A stretch of 64,000 nucleotides of DNA from Flagellatimonas centrodinii. GTDB lineage: Bacteria > Pseudomonadota > Gammaproteobacteria > Nevskiales > Nevskiaceae. Both the position numbers and the translations under genes were made by a program. The notes beneath the pieces were generated by a model. It saw nothing but the letters and a program-made list of their open reading frames with translations. It was not told the DNA's origin and did no database searches. The stretch is from assembly GCF_016918765.2 (NCBI RefSeq), contig NZ_CP092104.1, positions 744,001-808,000 of the forward strand, read 5' to 3'. This document shows positions 37,133-45,961 of the stretch, one piece after another; the first letter of the stretch is position 1; each line of letters begins with the position of its first letter.

Positions 37133-38530
37133 TTATCCCAGATAGGCCACACCGAAGGCCGCGCATCGGGCCTCCATCTGCGCGTCCGAGAGTTTGAAGC
37201 CGTACAGCGCCGCGTGAGCAATCAGCGGATGCCCGAAGAGCGAACCCGACACCTCACCCACACCTGCCATGAACCGCGTGAACGTCGTCGGCGGGTGGTC
37301 GGCATTGAGGAGTTGGTCGGCCACCAGGTTGCCCTGCCGGAACACCTGCAGGCTGCCGAAGTCGAACTCAGGTGTGGTGGTCGCACGCTGCACCCAGATA
37401 TGCCAGAGCTCATAGGTCAGGTTCGCCGACGATTCGCTCGACGAGGCTTCCAACGGGTCGAACTCCACGCCATCCAGAACCTGCATTCCCGAGCTGACAC
37501 GCACCGAGACGTAGTTGTTGCCGGCCACGCCGTTGCCATCATCCATGAACGCAACCGGCCACGGGTCTTCCGAGGGGAAGCCGTCGCGGCGCACGAACAG
37601 CTCCATCATCACCCCGTCTCCCTCGCCAGAGGCCAGCGAAATGCCGGTGATGGCGCAATTCACACCGGTGCCATCTCCAGTGAACTGCACCGCGTTGCCA
37701 CCAGATGTGGGCCCTGCCTGTTCCAGGTTGATCGACCCGCCGCCCGAGTTATAGGTCCCGACCCGGCCATTGCCCGAGGCATCGGCCGCAGGGTCGCTGC
37801 TGAACTCTTCCTCGAACTCCCAAGCCAGATAGGCGTCACCGAACAGAGGCGGCGGCGGCGGGATCTCCGCATACGGGTTCACGGCGCCGATCAGCGTCAC
37901 CCGAAGACCGGCAGCACCGGCATCGTCCGAGGTCAGCACTTCGGCGGTGATCTCGGCATCGTCGGGGATCACGTTGCCGCTCAGCACCGGCTGTGTTGCC
38001 GCAGTCAGGCTGGTCTTGGCCCCGTTCTCGATGTGGATCGGCTCGCTGAGGATCGACGAGCCGTTCACCTTCAGGTCAATCGTGATCTCGGTCCCAGACG
38101 ACTGAGCAGTCACCAGCGACGCCCTCACCCCGCTCCCGCTCAATGTCATGCCGAACGGTGCCCGCCGCGTCACCGGGCCAAGGCCCGATACAGTCGAAGA
38201 ATCGTCCGCCCCCAGGCGCATGGTGATGGCCTGCTGCGCCAGCATGTCGACGGCACCGGCCGTCATCCGGTTCTCCACCTTGTCGCCAGCCGACCACGCC
38301 GCGGCGGCCGTGCCTTCCTGCGCGCGGATCACATCGAGCGTGTCGCCAGTGCGGCCCGTGACGCGGATGATCTCCATCGTCGACCCCGCCTGCAGGGTCA
38401 GCATGATGAAGTGGTTGTTGAAGTCCGCGGGCAGCTTGTCAGCATCCACGGTCGGAATCACGATCTGCACCGCATCGTCCGCCGCCGGCGACGACAGGGT
38501 GGTGCTGAAGTTGTTACGGAAGATCTGCAT
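37133..38530 (-). CDS. Tail fibre/appendage protein with LamG-like lectin domain
   Basis: 465 residues from the ATG at 38530, which has a perfect AAGGAG Shine-Dalgarno; the open frame continues upstream inside the previous gene but is not coding. The N-terminus (NNFSTTLSSPAADDAVQI, MEIIRVTGRTGDTLDVIRA) is a common tail-fibre attachment module. The C-terminal 220 residues or so (YLAWEFEEEFSSDPAADASG, GNAVQFTGDGTGV, YELWHIWVQR, ALYGFKLSDAQM) have the pattern of a concanavalin A/LamG-like lectin fold. Probably a host-surface sugar binder. Confidence 0.68.
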   Translation of the reverse strand: MQIFRNNFSTTLSSPAADDAVQIVIPTVDADKLPADFNNHFIMLTLQAGSTMEIIRVTGRTGDTLDVIRAQEGTAAAAWSAGDKVENRMTAGAVDMLAQQAITMRLGADDSSTVSGLGPVTRRAPFGMTLSGSGVRASLVTAQSSGTEITIDLKVNGSSILSEPIHIENGAKTSLTAATQPVLSGNVIPDDAEITAEVLTSDDAGAAGLRVTLIGAVNPYAEIPPPPPLFGDAYLAWEFEEEFSSDPAADASGNGRVGTYNSGGGSINLEQAGPTSGGNAVQFTGDGTGVNCAITGISLASGEGDGVMMELFVRRDGFPSEDPWPVAFMDDGNGVAGNNYVSVRVSSGMQVLDGVEFDPLEASSSESSANLTYELWHIWVQRATTTPEFDFGSLQVFRQGNLVADQLLNADHPPTTFTRFMAGVGEVSGSLFGHPLIAHAALYGFKLSDAQMEARCAAFGVAYLG

Positions 38531-38541
38531 GGCCAGCTCCT

Positions 38542-41028
38542 TCAGAGAATCCCCACGTCGACAGCGCCTTTGTTGTCGCCCGGGAACAGAATCACGTCTC
38601 CGAGCAGACCCAGGGTGTCCACAACCAGCACCTGATCCCGCATCTGCTCGATCAATGGGATTACAAACTGGTTTGTGGGGTTGAACCCATAGAGACCGCA
38701 CTTGTAGTGCAGGAAGGTGTGTTCACCGCGGATGGCGTACTGCTGCCCGGTGGTGCGGTTGGCCTGGTTGAACACCGGTGACATGCCAATTCTTCTAGGG
38801 AACGGCGGCCCGATAGGGAAGTCTCCGGGAACCCCTGATTCCGATGTCAGCGACACAGGGCGCCCGCTCAGCCAGCTCATCAAGAAGTCAGCGCGGATAT
38901 TCCCTGACGCCGACTCAGGGAACGACTCCAAGAAATCCTCAGGTGGTGCAGGACCTCCGCCAACCAACTCCGACGGGTACTGGTCAGTATCAATGATGAG
39001 GGCGCCGGTCTGAGTCAGGTCGGAATCAAGCACCTCAGTGCCGAGGTCCACTGTTTGGACATGCGGTTGTCCGCTGATAGTCGCAGTCGACTGATGCTGC
39101 TTCGCCACCGTGCCATTCTCGCTACGGCTCCGCTCCCTCGGATAGCCGGCACCGAAGAAATATTCGAATGTTGTGTCGGCTCCGATGGGGGTGAAATCGA
39201 CGGTTCTACTGATGTCAGCAGCCGTTTCCTCAACAATCACCACATCATTGGCGGGGTCAACAACTGTCACCATGAAAATGTGCTTCAGCGGCAGCTCAGG
39301 AATCTTCGACCTGGTGATCTCCGTGAAGCCATCATCGACACCGAACGGCCCCTGATAGACGAACGCCAGCGGAAAGCCGAATCCAGACTCATCGCCGACC
39401 ACCGCCCTTCTGGGAAGCTGCCGTGTACTCGATTCAGCATGCGAATAGCTTGCAACGACCGACCCCGCGTACCGCAGCGACTCTGAGAACTGTTCTTCGG
39501 ATTCGGTATTCAGATAGAAGATTGATCCGAACCGCTCCCCGACATCTGGGTTTCCTGGAACGCTGCGGTCGGGAACCGGGAACGGCGCAGCCTCTCTCTC
39601 ATCGCTCCCCGAAATTGAGTATTCCGTCAGGATCTCGAGATCAACTTCCTCGTCGCCGTTCATCAGGGCGAAACGCAGCGACATGCTTTCGGTTGAGGAA
39701 CTGGTGATGAGCGATTGAGCGTATCCAGGACCAACACGGCGTTGATAGGTGCGCTCTACCGAATATGATCCGGCGTCGGCTCCAATAACAATCGCGCCGG
39801 TGGTTTCAGAGATGCTTTCGCCGACCGAAACGGTGACCGACACTCTGCGCAAATACCCTTCAACGCACCGGGTCCCGACCGCGCGATCGCCACGGAAATT
39901 CCAGAAGACCTGGGAAGTGTTGACTGCGGCGACGCCTGGCGAAAAGTTACCACCGATGCCGCCAAGATAGCCGCTATCAAGAACCTCGGTCTGCCAATCC
40001 ACATCATTGGTGATGAGGTTGTCGTAGTCCTGGGTGGCCAGGCGCCGCACGCCCTTCAGCTCCGGCACCCCATCTTTGCGAAAGCCCATTCGGCCGACAA
40101 ACAAGCCTTCCACGTACTTGAGATTCTGACCCTCCAGCACGAAGCCGGAACGCGCCATCAGCGTGAACACCATGTTGCGCGTGGGCTTTTCGTCTTCGCC
40201 TTCGATGAAGGCCGCCGAGGTCACCATCGACCACGGCCGATCAACGCCGTCGCCGTCCGCGGCTGGAATGACGATTTCGTCCAGCAGCGACTGCGGCATC
40301 CGCACCACATGGCCGCGGTAGAAGATCGCCACGCCCAAGCCGAGGTCACGCGGCGACAGCAGCGGCAGCCCGCGAACCGCGCGCTCCGGCCCCGAGAACT
40401 CGTAATCCGACTGCGGGTACCCGTCGAAGTTGAGAAACTTGATGCTGCCGGTCGACTCCCAGCTCAGCACCTCCTTACGGTCGCGGCTGAACCAATAGTT
40501 GCCGCCGTGCAGCAGCCGGTCATGCACATCCGGCAGGTTCGATTCCGCCCCCGCCACCCGTTTCGGCCATTTGTAGTATTCGATGCCCGGGTCCATGAAG
40601 TTGCCCAGGTTGCTGGCCTTGTTGTGGAACCATGTGATGCGCTCCTGCCCTGGCAATTCGTCGATCACCACCTCGGAGTGTTGCACCAGCGGATCGAACG
40701 GCGACGGGGCTGGGAACGCAATGCCGTCAGGGTGCGACAGGCTCGACGGACGGAAACAGATGCCCTGCACCAACGGAAAGACCAGGCTGCCAGCCACAAC
40801 GACTGGCGCCACCGGCGTGACATCGATCTCCACCATGGGCACGTTTCCCGCCATCAGCGTGCGAATGACGACGCCGTTGGGCAGTACCCAGCGCCTCGCC
40901 CCGCTGATACCCGGGCCCAGATAGGCCAGCATGCGGCCCAGAAGCGTGCGGGCGACCGGCAGGTACTGCTGTGCAGCCTCCCGGTCGCCCTTGTACCGCT
41001 TGACCAGCGCCGACCCCTGAAATCGCAT
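38542..41028 (-). CDS. Large phage structural protein, unknown
   Basis: 828 residues, start ATG at 41028. Begins RFQGSALVKRYKGDREAAQQ and continues as a mixed beta-rich protein with no signal peptide or enzymatic motif. Sequence around 39.0-39.9 kb is visibly less G+C-rich than its neighbours, which may indicate a more recently acquired or faster-evolving central segment. Position between lectin-like and other tail genes points to the tail or tail spike. Confidence 0.55.
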   Translation of the reverse strand: MRFQGSALVKRYKGDREAAQQYLPVARTLLGRMLAYLGPGISGARRWVLPNGVVIRTLMAGNVPMVEIDVTPVAPVVVAGSLVFPLVQGICFRPSSLSHPDGIAFPAPSPFDPLVQHSEVVIDELPGQERITWFHNKASNLGNFMDPGIEYYKWPKRVAGAESNLPDVHDRLLHGGNYWFSRDRKEVLSWESTGSIKFLNFDGYPQSDYEFSGPERAVRGLPLLSPRDLGLGVAIFYRGHVVRMPQSLLDEIVIPAADGDGVDRPWSMVTSAAFIEGEDEKPTRNMVFTLMARSGFVLEGQNLKYVEGLFVGRMGFRKDGVPELKGVRRLATQDYDNLITNDVDWQTEVLDSGYLGGIGGNFSPGVAAVNTSQVFWNFRGDRAVGTRCVEGYLRRVSVTVSVGESISETTGAIVIGADAGSYSVERTYQRRVGPGYAQSLITSSSTESMSLRFALMNGDEEVDLEILTEYSISGSDEREAAPFPVPDRSVPGNPDVGERFGSIFYLNTESEEQFSESLRYAGSVVASYSHAESSTRQLPRRAVVGDESGFGFPLAFVYQGPFGVDDGFTEITRSKIPELPLKHIFMVTVVDPANDVVIVEETAADISRTVDFTPIGADTTFEYFFGAGYPRERSRSENGTVAKQHQSTATISGQPHVQTVDLGTEVLDSDLTQTGALIIDTDQYPSELVGGGPAPPEDFLESFPESASGNIRADFLMSWLSGRPVSLTSESGVPGDFPIGPPFPRRIGMSPVFNQANRTTGQQYAIRGEHTFLHYKCGLYGFNPTNQFVIPLIEQMRDQVLVVDTLGLLGDVILFPGDNKGAVDVGIL

Positions 41029-41037
41029 GATCTGCGA

Positions 41038-41631
41038 TCAGGTCGACGAGGCTCCGACCTCGTAGCGCACCCGCAGGATGTCGGTGTCGACCAGCGCCCG
41101 CTCGGTCGCAAACCGTGCGGCGCTGAACAGCGATCCCGTGACCGCGCTCTTGGCCGGGTTCGACAGCAGCGCGGCACCGTAGACCGTGCCACCGCCACCG
41201 TTCACCGTGAATTCCGCCGGGTTGGCCGTGTTCGACATCAATTGCGCCACCGAAGGCGCATCCTGGTACTCGATACGGGTGCCGGCGGTGTAGTTGGTGA
41301 ACTCGGTGGCATTGGCGACAAAGTTCGCGCCCGTCCATGTGGCCGGCGGCGTCACGTTGCCTGAGAACAGCGCCACGTACCAGGTCGCCACCTGCGCGGC
41401 ATTGCCGAGCGCGGCGTTGAGCAGGTAGTTCAGGCCCTCGTTCACCACCCGGTTATCGTCGGTCACCCAGTCGCCGCCGTTGAGGCTGTGGCTGAACCGC
41501 CCACCCACGACCAGCTTCATGCCGGGCACCAAAATGTCACCGTTGTCCATGCGCTCGTAGCGGTGAGCCGCCAGTGCGCGCCGCAGTTCCGCGCCATGGC
41601 GGTCGACCAGCTTCATGAAATTGCCGTTCAT
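41038..41631 (-). CDS. Phage structural protein, unknown
   Basis: 197 residues with an AAGGA Shine-Dalgarno ahead of the ATG at 41631. The middle (NEGLNYLLNAALGN, WYVALFSGNVTPPATWTGANF, EFTNYTAG) is a pattern found in many phage tail proteins of unknown function. No catalytic motif. Lies between two tail genes with gaps of 9 and 15 bases. Confidence 0.58.
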   Translation of the reverse strand: MNGNFMKLVDRHGAELRRALAAHRYERMDNGDILVPGMKLVVGGRFSHSLNGGDWVTDDNRVVNEGLNYLLNAALGNAAQVATWYVALFSGNVTPPATWTGANFVANATEFTNYTAGTRIEYQDAPSVAQLMSNTANPAEFTVNGGGGTVYGAALLSNPAKSAVTGSLFSAARFATERALVDTDILRVRYEVGASST

Positions 41632-41646
41632 CGTCCTTCTCCGTCG

Positions 41647-42966
41647 TCAAATCGTGATGCCGTTGCGCACCACCTCTGCCACTGCCCTATCCCGGGCCCC
41701 GAAGCCGCTGGCGCTTGCCTTCGGCCCTGCCAACGCACTCACGATCTGGGAAATGCCATCCACCTCCCGGTGCAACACCGCGCCACCCGAATACCCTGGC
41801 AGCGCGTAGCGTCCGCGGGTGACCGGAGACATCGCCCCCGAGGCGTCACCGCGAATCAACTCACCATTGGTCGACCACCAGACCGCCGACATCACCTGCG
41901 AAGCATCGGCGCCAAACACCGCACCGCGGATCCGCGTCGCCGTGCCGGGCACCATCCCGTGGGCATCCAAGGTTCGTCGGGTCATCGTCGCCGGTTCGTC
42001 GCCGGCGACCCATAGCGTTTGTCGATCGGTTCCGACAAAGAACCCGTCCAGCATCGGCACCAGGTCCGCCACCGGCCCTGGCATCGGTAGGTAGCCCTGA
42101 TCCGGCCGGTACAGGCCTGGCTGCAGCGGCAGCGAGCAGTACAGGCGCGTGCCATCGCTGTCGTCCGGCACAAACCAGATGCGGCCGCGGTACGCCATCA
42201 GCAGACGACTGGGCGGTACGCGCTCGCAGAACTGCGTCCAGATCGGGCGGCCCTGCTGTGCCAGCTCGGCAGCGCCGATGCTCGCGGCGGTAGCGCCCGC
42301 CGGCAGGTCCATCACCTGATAGAGCATCTCGCCGTCGGTCGGAGACGCATACACCCGGATCGTGTCCACGCTCGCACTGGCCGGCTGCGGAATAGCCGAC
42401 ACCGCGACGCCGCCGCCGTCGGCTGGCACCTCCACCACCGACGCCTTGCCGGTCCCGCTTTCCTCGCCGCGGCCGTCGACGAACGTCACCGCCACCTGGT
42501 ACCGGCCGGCCCGGAGGCCGCCCACGGCCGTGGCCGTCAGCGTCGGCTGCCCGGCCGGAGCCTCAACACCCCAAGGCCGGATACCGTCGGCGTCGAGCAC
42601 GAACTGGGCGGCACCGTTGCTGCCAAACACCTGGCCCGCAGACTCGGCAAACCGCATCGGCCGGGAGGGGTGGACCATCGCCACCGTCGTCACCTCGCCG
42701 GTGTCATCCAGACGCCGCAGCTCGCCAGCCTGCACGAACAGGCCCCAGGGGCTGTCATCCGGTGCCCAGAGCGAATGGGCTGCACCGGCCGACAGCAACG
42801 TATAGCCACCCCGGCGATGCGGGCGGCCGGTCTCGTCGAAATCAATGTTCTCGGCGGTTCGCACCGCGCGACGCTCGAACGACTCCAAGCTGCGCAGGTC
42901 GGCCACATTGTTGGCACCGGCTGGCCAGCGGCCGAGACGTTGGGGGCGGTTACGGGCTTCGCGCAT
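41647..42966 (-). CDS. Tail/head-closure protein, probably beta-propeller-like
   Basis: 439 residues rich in regularly spaced Trp/Gly strand motifs (AHSLWAPDDSPWGLFVQ, GQVFGSNGAAQFVLDADG, RIWFVPDDSDGTRLYCS, GFFVGTDRQTLWVAG). The N-terminus names a list of variable positions (RTAENIDFDETGRPHRRGGYT), typical of podoviral tail/stabilisation proteins located just after the connector. A central fibronectin-like part (RAGRYQVAVTFVDGRGEESG) is visible. Probable role: tail tube or packaged-DNA stabilisation, by position. Confidence 0.58.
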   Translation of the reverse strand: MREARNRPQRLGRWPAGANNVADLRSLESFERRAVRTAENIDFDETGRPHRRGGYTLLSAGAAHSLWAPDDSPWGLFVQAGELRRLDDTGEVTTVAMVHPSRPMRFAESAGQVFGSNGAAQFVLDADGIRPWGVEAPAGQPTLTATAVGGLRAGRYQVAVTFVDGRGEESGTGKASVVEVPADGGGVAVSAIPQPASASVDTIRVYASPTDGEMLYQVMDLPAGATAASIGAAELAQQGRPIWTQFCERVPPSRLLMAYRGRIWFVPDDSDGTRLYCSLPLQPGLYRPDQGYLPMPGPVADLVPMLDGFFVGTDRQTLWVAGDEPATMTRRTLDAHGMVPGTATRIRGAVFGADASQVMSAVWWSTNGELIRGDASGAMSPVTRGRYALPGYSGGAVLHREVDGISQIVSALAGPKASASGFGARDRAVAEVVRNGITI

Positions 42967-42972
42967 GGGCGA

Positions 42973-43632
42973 TCACCACCGCGCCCGGACGACAGGCACC
43001 CGCCGCCCGCGCTGCTTGCGCTGCACGTTGGCATTCAGGCGCTCACCAAACGACACCGTGAACAGCGCGTCGGCGTCGGCCGCCCGGCGGCGGTCTTCCT
43101 CATCTGCATTGCGGCGGCTGAAGGCCAGGTAAACCGCCCAATCGATCATCCGCGAATGATGTCGGCGGTGGATCTCGGGTTCATTCTGCTGCTGTTGATC
43201 CAGCTCAAGCGGGCATTTCGGCAGCCGGTAAACCGTCAGTTGCAAGACGCCGGCGGCGGTCGGCGTCGGCCACAGCCGGACACTCCTGCCGTCTTCATCT
43301 TCGATGAAATACTTGGGGCGCCCCGTTCGGGCTTCCCAACTACCCTGACCGCGGTCCATCTCGTCGACGGTGGTGCGCGTCAACCGGCAGCCGTCCAACG
43401 TCACGCGGTCAAGTCCCAGAATCAACTTGTCCAGCGGGTAAACAGCAGAGCCCGCCACGACATTGATCGTCGTGAATGGGCTCGTACTGTCACGCAACAG
43501 GCGGGCGCGGTCAGCCGCTTCCGCCTCGGCCTCATTGAGATAGGCGGTGACCGTCTGGTCATCCCAGAGGTACGGGGCGGCCTTGTCGTCCGCCCGCACC
43601 CGGAACTCCGCGATCAGCGCCTTGAGGTCCAT
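42973..43632 (-). CDS. Head-tail adaptor/connector protein
   Basis: 219 residues. The N-terminal helical domain (RVRADDKAAPYLWDDQTVTAYLNEAEAEAADRARLL, described here in two overlapping signatures) and the strand RLWPTPTAAGVLQLTVYRLP match adaptor proteins (DUF6682-like) that sit under the portal in podoviruses. The C-terminus is basic. Order capsid, connector, tail closure fits podoviral head-tail genes. Confidence 0.65.
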   Translation of the reverse strand: MDLKALIAEFRVRADDKAAPYLWDDQTVTAYLNEAEAEAADRARLLRDSTSPFTTINVVAGSAVYPLDKLILGLDRVTLDGCRLTRTTVDEMDRGQGSWEARTGRPKYFIEDEDGRSVRLWPTPTAAGVLQLTVYRLPKCPLELDQQQQNEPEIHRRHHSRMIDWAVYLAFSRRNADEEDRRRAADADALFTVSFGERLNANVQRKQRGRRVPVVRARW

Positions 43633-43636
43633 GGCC

Positions 43637-44029
43637 TCAGGCTTCGTCCAGAGACTTCTTCACATCGGCCCAGGCGGCATCGCGCTCGCTGGCGGACAGA
43701 CCAAACCCGGCCACGTCCTTCAGCTCACGCACGTCAGGCTTGCCGTCGTCGCCGAACTGGTCGACGCCACCCTTCTGCTCGATCAGCTTCACGATAGCCT
43801 CGCAGATGAGGTCATGCTTGCTGGGCGTCGGCGGGGCATCGGGTGTCTTCTTCGACCGACGTGCACCACCCGACACCAGCTCACACCCGGCGGTCACAGC
43901 CGCTGCGCGGAACCGTGGATGCACGTCAGTGCCATCCGGCGACACCATCACGGAATGCCCGGACAAGGTCCGGACGGGGATCGGTTCATCGCCGGGGGCG
44001 CAGAACCGCAGGGTTTCAGACTTGCTCAT
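43637..44029 (-). CDS. Small phage protein in capsid-connector region
   Basis: 130 residues from the ATG at 44029, preceded by GGGAG; the frame is open 48 bases further upstream, across the terminator. The N-terminal half is beta-like (TLSGHSVMVSPDGTDVHPRFRAAAV), the C-terminal half helical with a charged end. Unknown; likely a head completion or head-fibre component by position. Confidence 0.55.
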   Translation of the reverse strand: MSKSETLRFCAPGDEPIPVRTLSGHSVMVSPDGTDVHPRFRAAAVTAGCELVSGGARRSKKTPDAPPTPSKHDLICEAIVKLIEQKGGVDQFGDDGKPDVRELKDVAGFGLSASERDAAWADVKKSLDEA

Positions 44030-44053
44030 ATCGAACTCCCGTTCGTTACATGG

Positions 44054-44083
44054 AAAAGGCGGGGCAGCTCGCGCCACCCCGCC
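44054..44083 (-). terminator. Rho-independent terminator after the capsid-associated gene
   Basis: On the - strand a perfect 7-bp stem GGCGGGG/CCCCGCC with a 12-base loop is followed directly by TTTT (44057-44054). It lies just downstream of the 137-residue capsid-associated gene and upstream of the next one, so it probably lowers expression of the connector and tail genes relative to capsid. Confidence 0.7.
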
Positions 44084-44089
44084 CCGTCA

Positions 44090-44503
44090 TCACGCGCCGC
44101 GAATCCCTTCGCCGCGGTAATCCAGACCCTGGTTGGTGGCCACACGACCGGCGACCACGTACTGCACCGAGAGCTTGAACTTGCCCTGCGTGGGCTGGGC
44201 CGAGAACGTGACCCCGACATCACCGGTGCTTTCCATCACCGAGCCATCCAGGGTCAGCGCCGTCCGCGCCAGCGTCACCGCATTCACGCCATCGCCGTAC
44301 CGGTCACCGGTGTCGGCGTCGCCGATGTCCACCGTCAGCGCAGCGTCACCCGCTTCGATCACGATGAACTCGCCGCCCACCGCCCGGGCGCCGTTGGGCA
44401 GCTCGAGAGCGCCGTTGAACGTGGTACCCACCACGTCGGTGCCGTCGAACTCGATTTCACCGCTCAGTACGTCCTGGCGGCCTGACCGCTTCTTGATCGT
44501 CAT
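44090..44503 (-). CDS. Capsid-associated (decoration-like) protein
   Basis: 137 residues, beta-rich, with VLSGEIEFDGTDVVGTTF, EFIVIEAGDAALTVDIGDA and DGVNAVTLARTALTLDG. Size, position directly after the major capsid gene and isolation between two terminators fit a high-copy decoration or head-stabilising protein. No specific family recognised. Confidence 0.55.
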   Translation of the reverse strand: MTIKKRSGRQDVLSGEIEFDGTDVVGTTFNGALELPNGARAVGGEFIVIEAGDAALTVDIGDADTGDRYGDGVNAVTLARTALTLDGSVMESTGDVGVTFSAQPTQGKFKLSVQYVVAGRVATNQGLDYRGEGIRGA

Positions 44504-44532
44504 GGGAATCTCCTTTCATCAACAGGGGGAGG

Positions 44533-44563
44533 AAAGGCCGGCGGGACGATCACCCCGCCGGCC
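44533..44563 (-). terminator. Terminator/attenuator directly after the major capsid gene
   Basis: On the - strand a perfect 10-bp stem (GGCCGGCGGG/CCCGCCGGCC, 8-base loop) is followed by TTT. It begins 11 bases after the capsid stop codon. The short T-run suggests partial termination or 3'-end protection of capsid mRNA. Confidence 0.55.
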
Positions 44564-44573
44564 CGTGGGCCGA

Positions 44574-45674
44574 TCAGCCGCTGGTGTCGGCGTGGTCGAT
44601 GGTGAGCACGCCGAAGTCCTCGACACCGCCGTCGTAGATGGAGTGGAACTGCGGCTTCAGCAGACCAATCATCTTGTCGACGTTGATGCCCTTCTGGCTG
44701 TCGTACTGGAACAGCTTTTCCACCCAGTCCGGCGCACCCAGGTCGGCCATGCCCAGTGCCTGCGCGCCGCACAGCAGCGAACGGGTCCCGTTGACATCGC
44801 CCGCACCCCAGCGGTCGCCGTTGGCGGCCTTGCGGTTGGTGTAGACCAGGCGGCTGTCGTGGATCACCGCACCATCCAGCGTCACCGTCGCACCGGTGAA
44901 GAAGGGGTTGTCCTTGCTGCGCGGCATCGCATTGACGATGGCATCGCGGAAGTCCGGATCCTTCTTCAACTGCGCATAGCTACCCGGCCGCAGAACCAGA
45001 ACGTAGTACTCCTTGCCGTTGGCCATCAGCGGACGAACGTAGTGCTCCTTCGCCCAGGCAATCGAGTCCACCACCGCCTTGTAGCTCAGCGTGTCGGTGG
45101 CATCGATCTGCGAGGTGTCGCTGGGCTTGAGGGCCCCGTTCTCCCACATCAGACCGCGGTTCGGGCTGGGCGGGGTGAGCTGGGTCGCAAACGCCAGATT
45201 CGAGAACGGCGAGTTGACACGCGGCGCGCCATCATTGCGCAACGCGTAGCTCAGGCCCGACAGCGTCAGAATCGCGAGCTGGTCGGTACGGTTGGCAAGC
45301 CAGTAGCTGAGCTTGTCCTTGCCCTGCTTGCGGAAGTTGATGACCGTCTTCTGATCGGCCAGCTTGCCCTTGTTGCGCACCGAGTGGGTCATGAGATCGA
45401 TTTCGATCTCCTGCCAGTACGACTGCATGGCTTCTTCCATGCCTTCGCGTTCGTCGTCCCCGATCACACCGTCTTCAACCAGGTCGGCAACGAGCTGGAT
45501 GATGGCCTTCTCGCCCTTCTCGGTCTTGGTGAGCTCGGTGATGCGCTGGATCATCGAGTTGTCGGAACTCCCGATGAACCGCTTGATGAACATCCCGTCG
45601 CGGGCAGCACTCCAGGTGTCGCGTGCCCAAACAATCTTTTGTGCCGGCGTCAGCGCGGCAAAATTGGTCTTCAT
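44574..45674 (-). CDS. Major capsid protein, N4-gp56 family
   Basis: 366 residues from the ATG at 45674 with a GGAG Shine-Dalgarno; a TTG at 45686 adds four residues. The sequence pattern (TPAQKIVWARDTWSAARD, NSMIQRITELTKTEKGEKAI, QADLVEDG-type helix, MEEAMQSYWQEIEIDLMTH, SVRNKGKLADQKTV) matches the N4-gp56/phage_capsid_3 family of podoviral capsids. It follows a 285-base gap containing a motif copy and strong stem-loops, and ends in a terminator. Confidence 0.85.
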   Translation of the reverse strand: MKTNFAALTPAQKIVWARDTWSAARDGMFIKRFIGSSDNSMIQRITELTKTEKGEKAIIQLVADLVEDGVIGDDEREGMEEAMQSYWQEIEIDLMTHSVRNKGKLADQKTVINFRKQGKDKLSYWLANRTDQLAILTLSGLSYALRNDGAPRVNSPFSNLAFATQLTPPSPNRGLMWENGALKPSDTSQIDATDTLSYKAVVDSIAWAKEHYVRPLMANGKEYYVLVLRPGSYAQLKKDPDFRDAIVNAMPRSKDNPFFTGATVTLDGAVIHDSRLVYTNRKAANGDRWGAGDVNGTRSLLCGAQALGMADLGAPDWVEKLFQYDSQKGINVDKMIGLLKPQFHSIYDGGVEDFGVLTIDHADTSG

Positions 45675-45857
45675 GACAATCTCCAATGAGGTTTCTCACG
45701 GGCTGTCACGCCGCCGCTTCGCGGGATCAAACGATTACGGCTCGATGAGGCCGCCCACGCTTTCCGGGTGGGCCGGACCCTGTTTCACGCCCTGGGTGCG
45801 GCGACTGCGCTGACTCAGCGAGCGAGCCCTTTCTACGCTGGGCAAGCGTTCGAGACA

Positions 45858-45901
45858 GCGGCCGGCTGGCCGGGGAGTCGACGGCCAGTCGTCCCGGCCG
45901 C
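45858..45901 (-). promoter_or_regulatory. Strong two-part stem-loop in the capsid gene leader
   Basis: Between the scaffold and capsid genes (45675-45959) no convincing gene is seen. This segment folds as an outer 8-bp stem (GCGGCCGG/CCGGCCGC) enclosing an inner 6-bp stem (CTGGCC/GGCCAG) with an 11-base loop. A second stem GCCCAC/GTGGGC lies near 45752-45773. If transcription starts at motif copy C, both would be in a leader of about 270 bases. Confidence 0.4.
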
Positions 45902-45945
45902 CGCCTCGAACTCGTCGATGGGGATAGCCTGCGCCGGGTTGCGGC

Positions 45946-45961
45946 GCAGTCTCCATAACTC
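45946..45961 (-). promoter_or_regulatory. Late-unit motif copy C (diverged)
   Basis: GAGTTATGGAGACTGC on the - strand, directly after the scaffold stop and upstream of the capsid leader. It matches copy D in GAGTTATGG and ACTGC but differs in the centre (AGA instead of GGC). Confidence 0.4.

Noticed and set aside
42006-42020. Possible sixth copy of the late motif inside the tail-closure gene
   Set aside because: It reads GCTATGGGTCGCC with the G-run broken, lies within coding sequence, and no transcription unit starts there.
45735-45956. 73-codon - strand reading frame between scaffold and capsid genes
   Set aside because: Arg/Pro-rich translation with no recognisable pattern, its ATG is the one inside motif copy C, and the region is dominated by stem-loops; more likely a leader than a gene.
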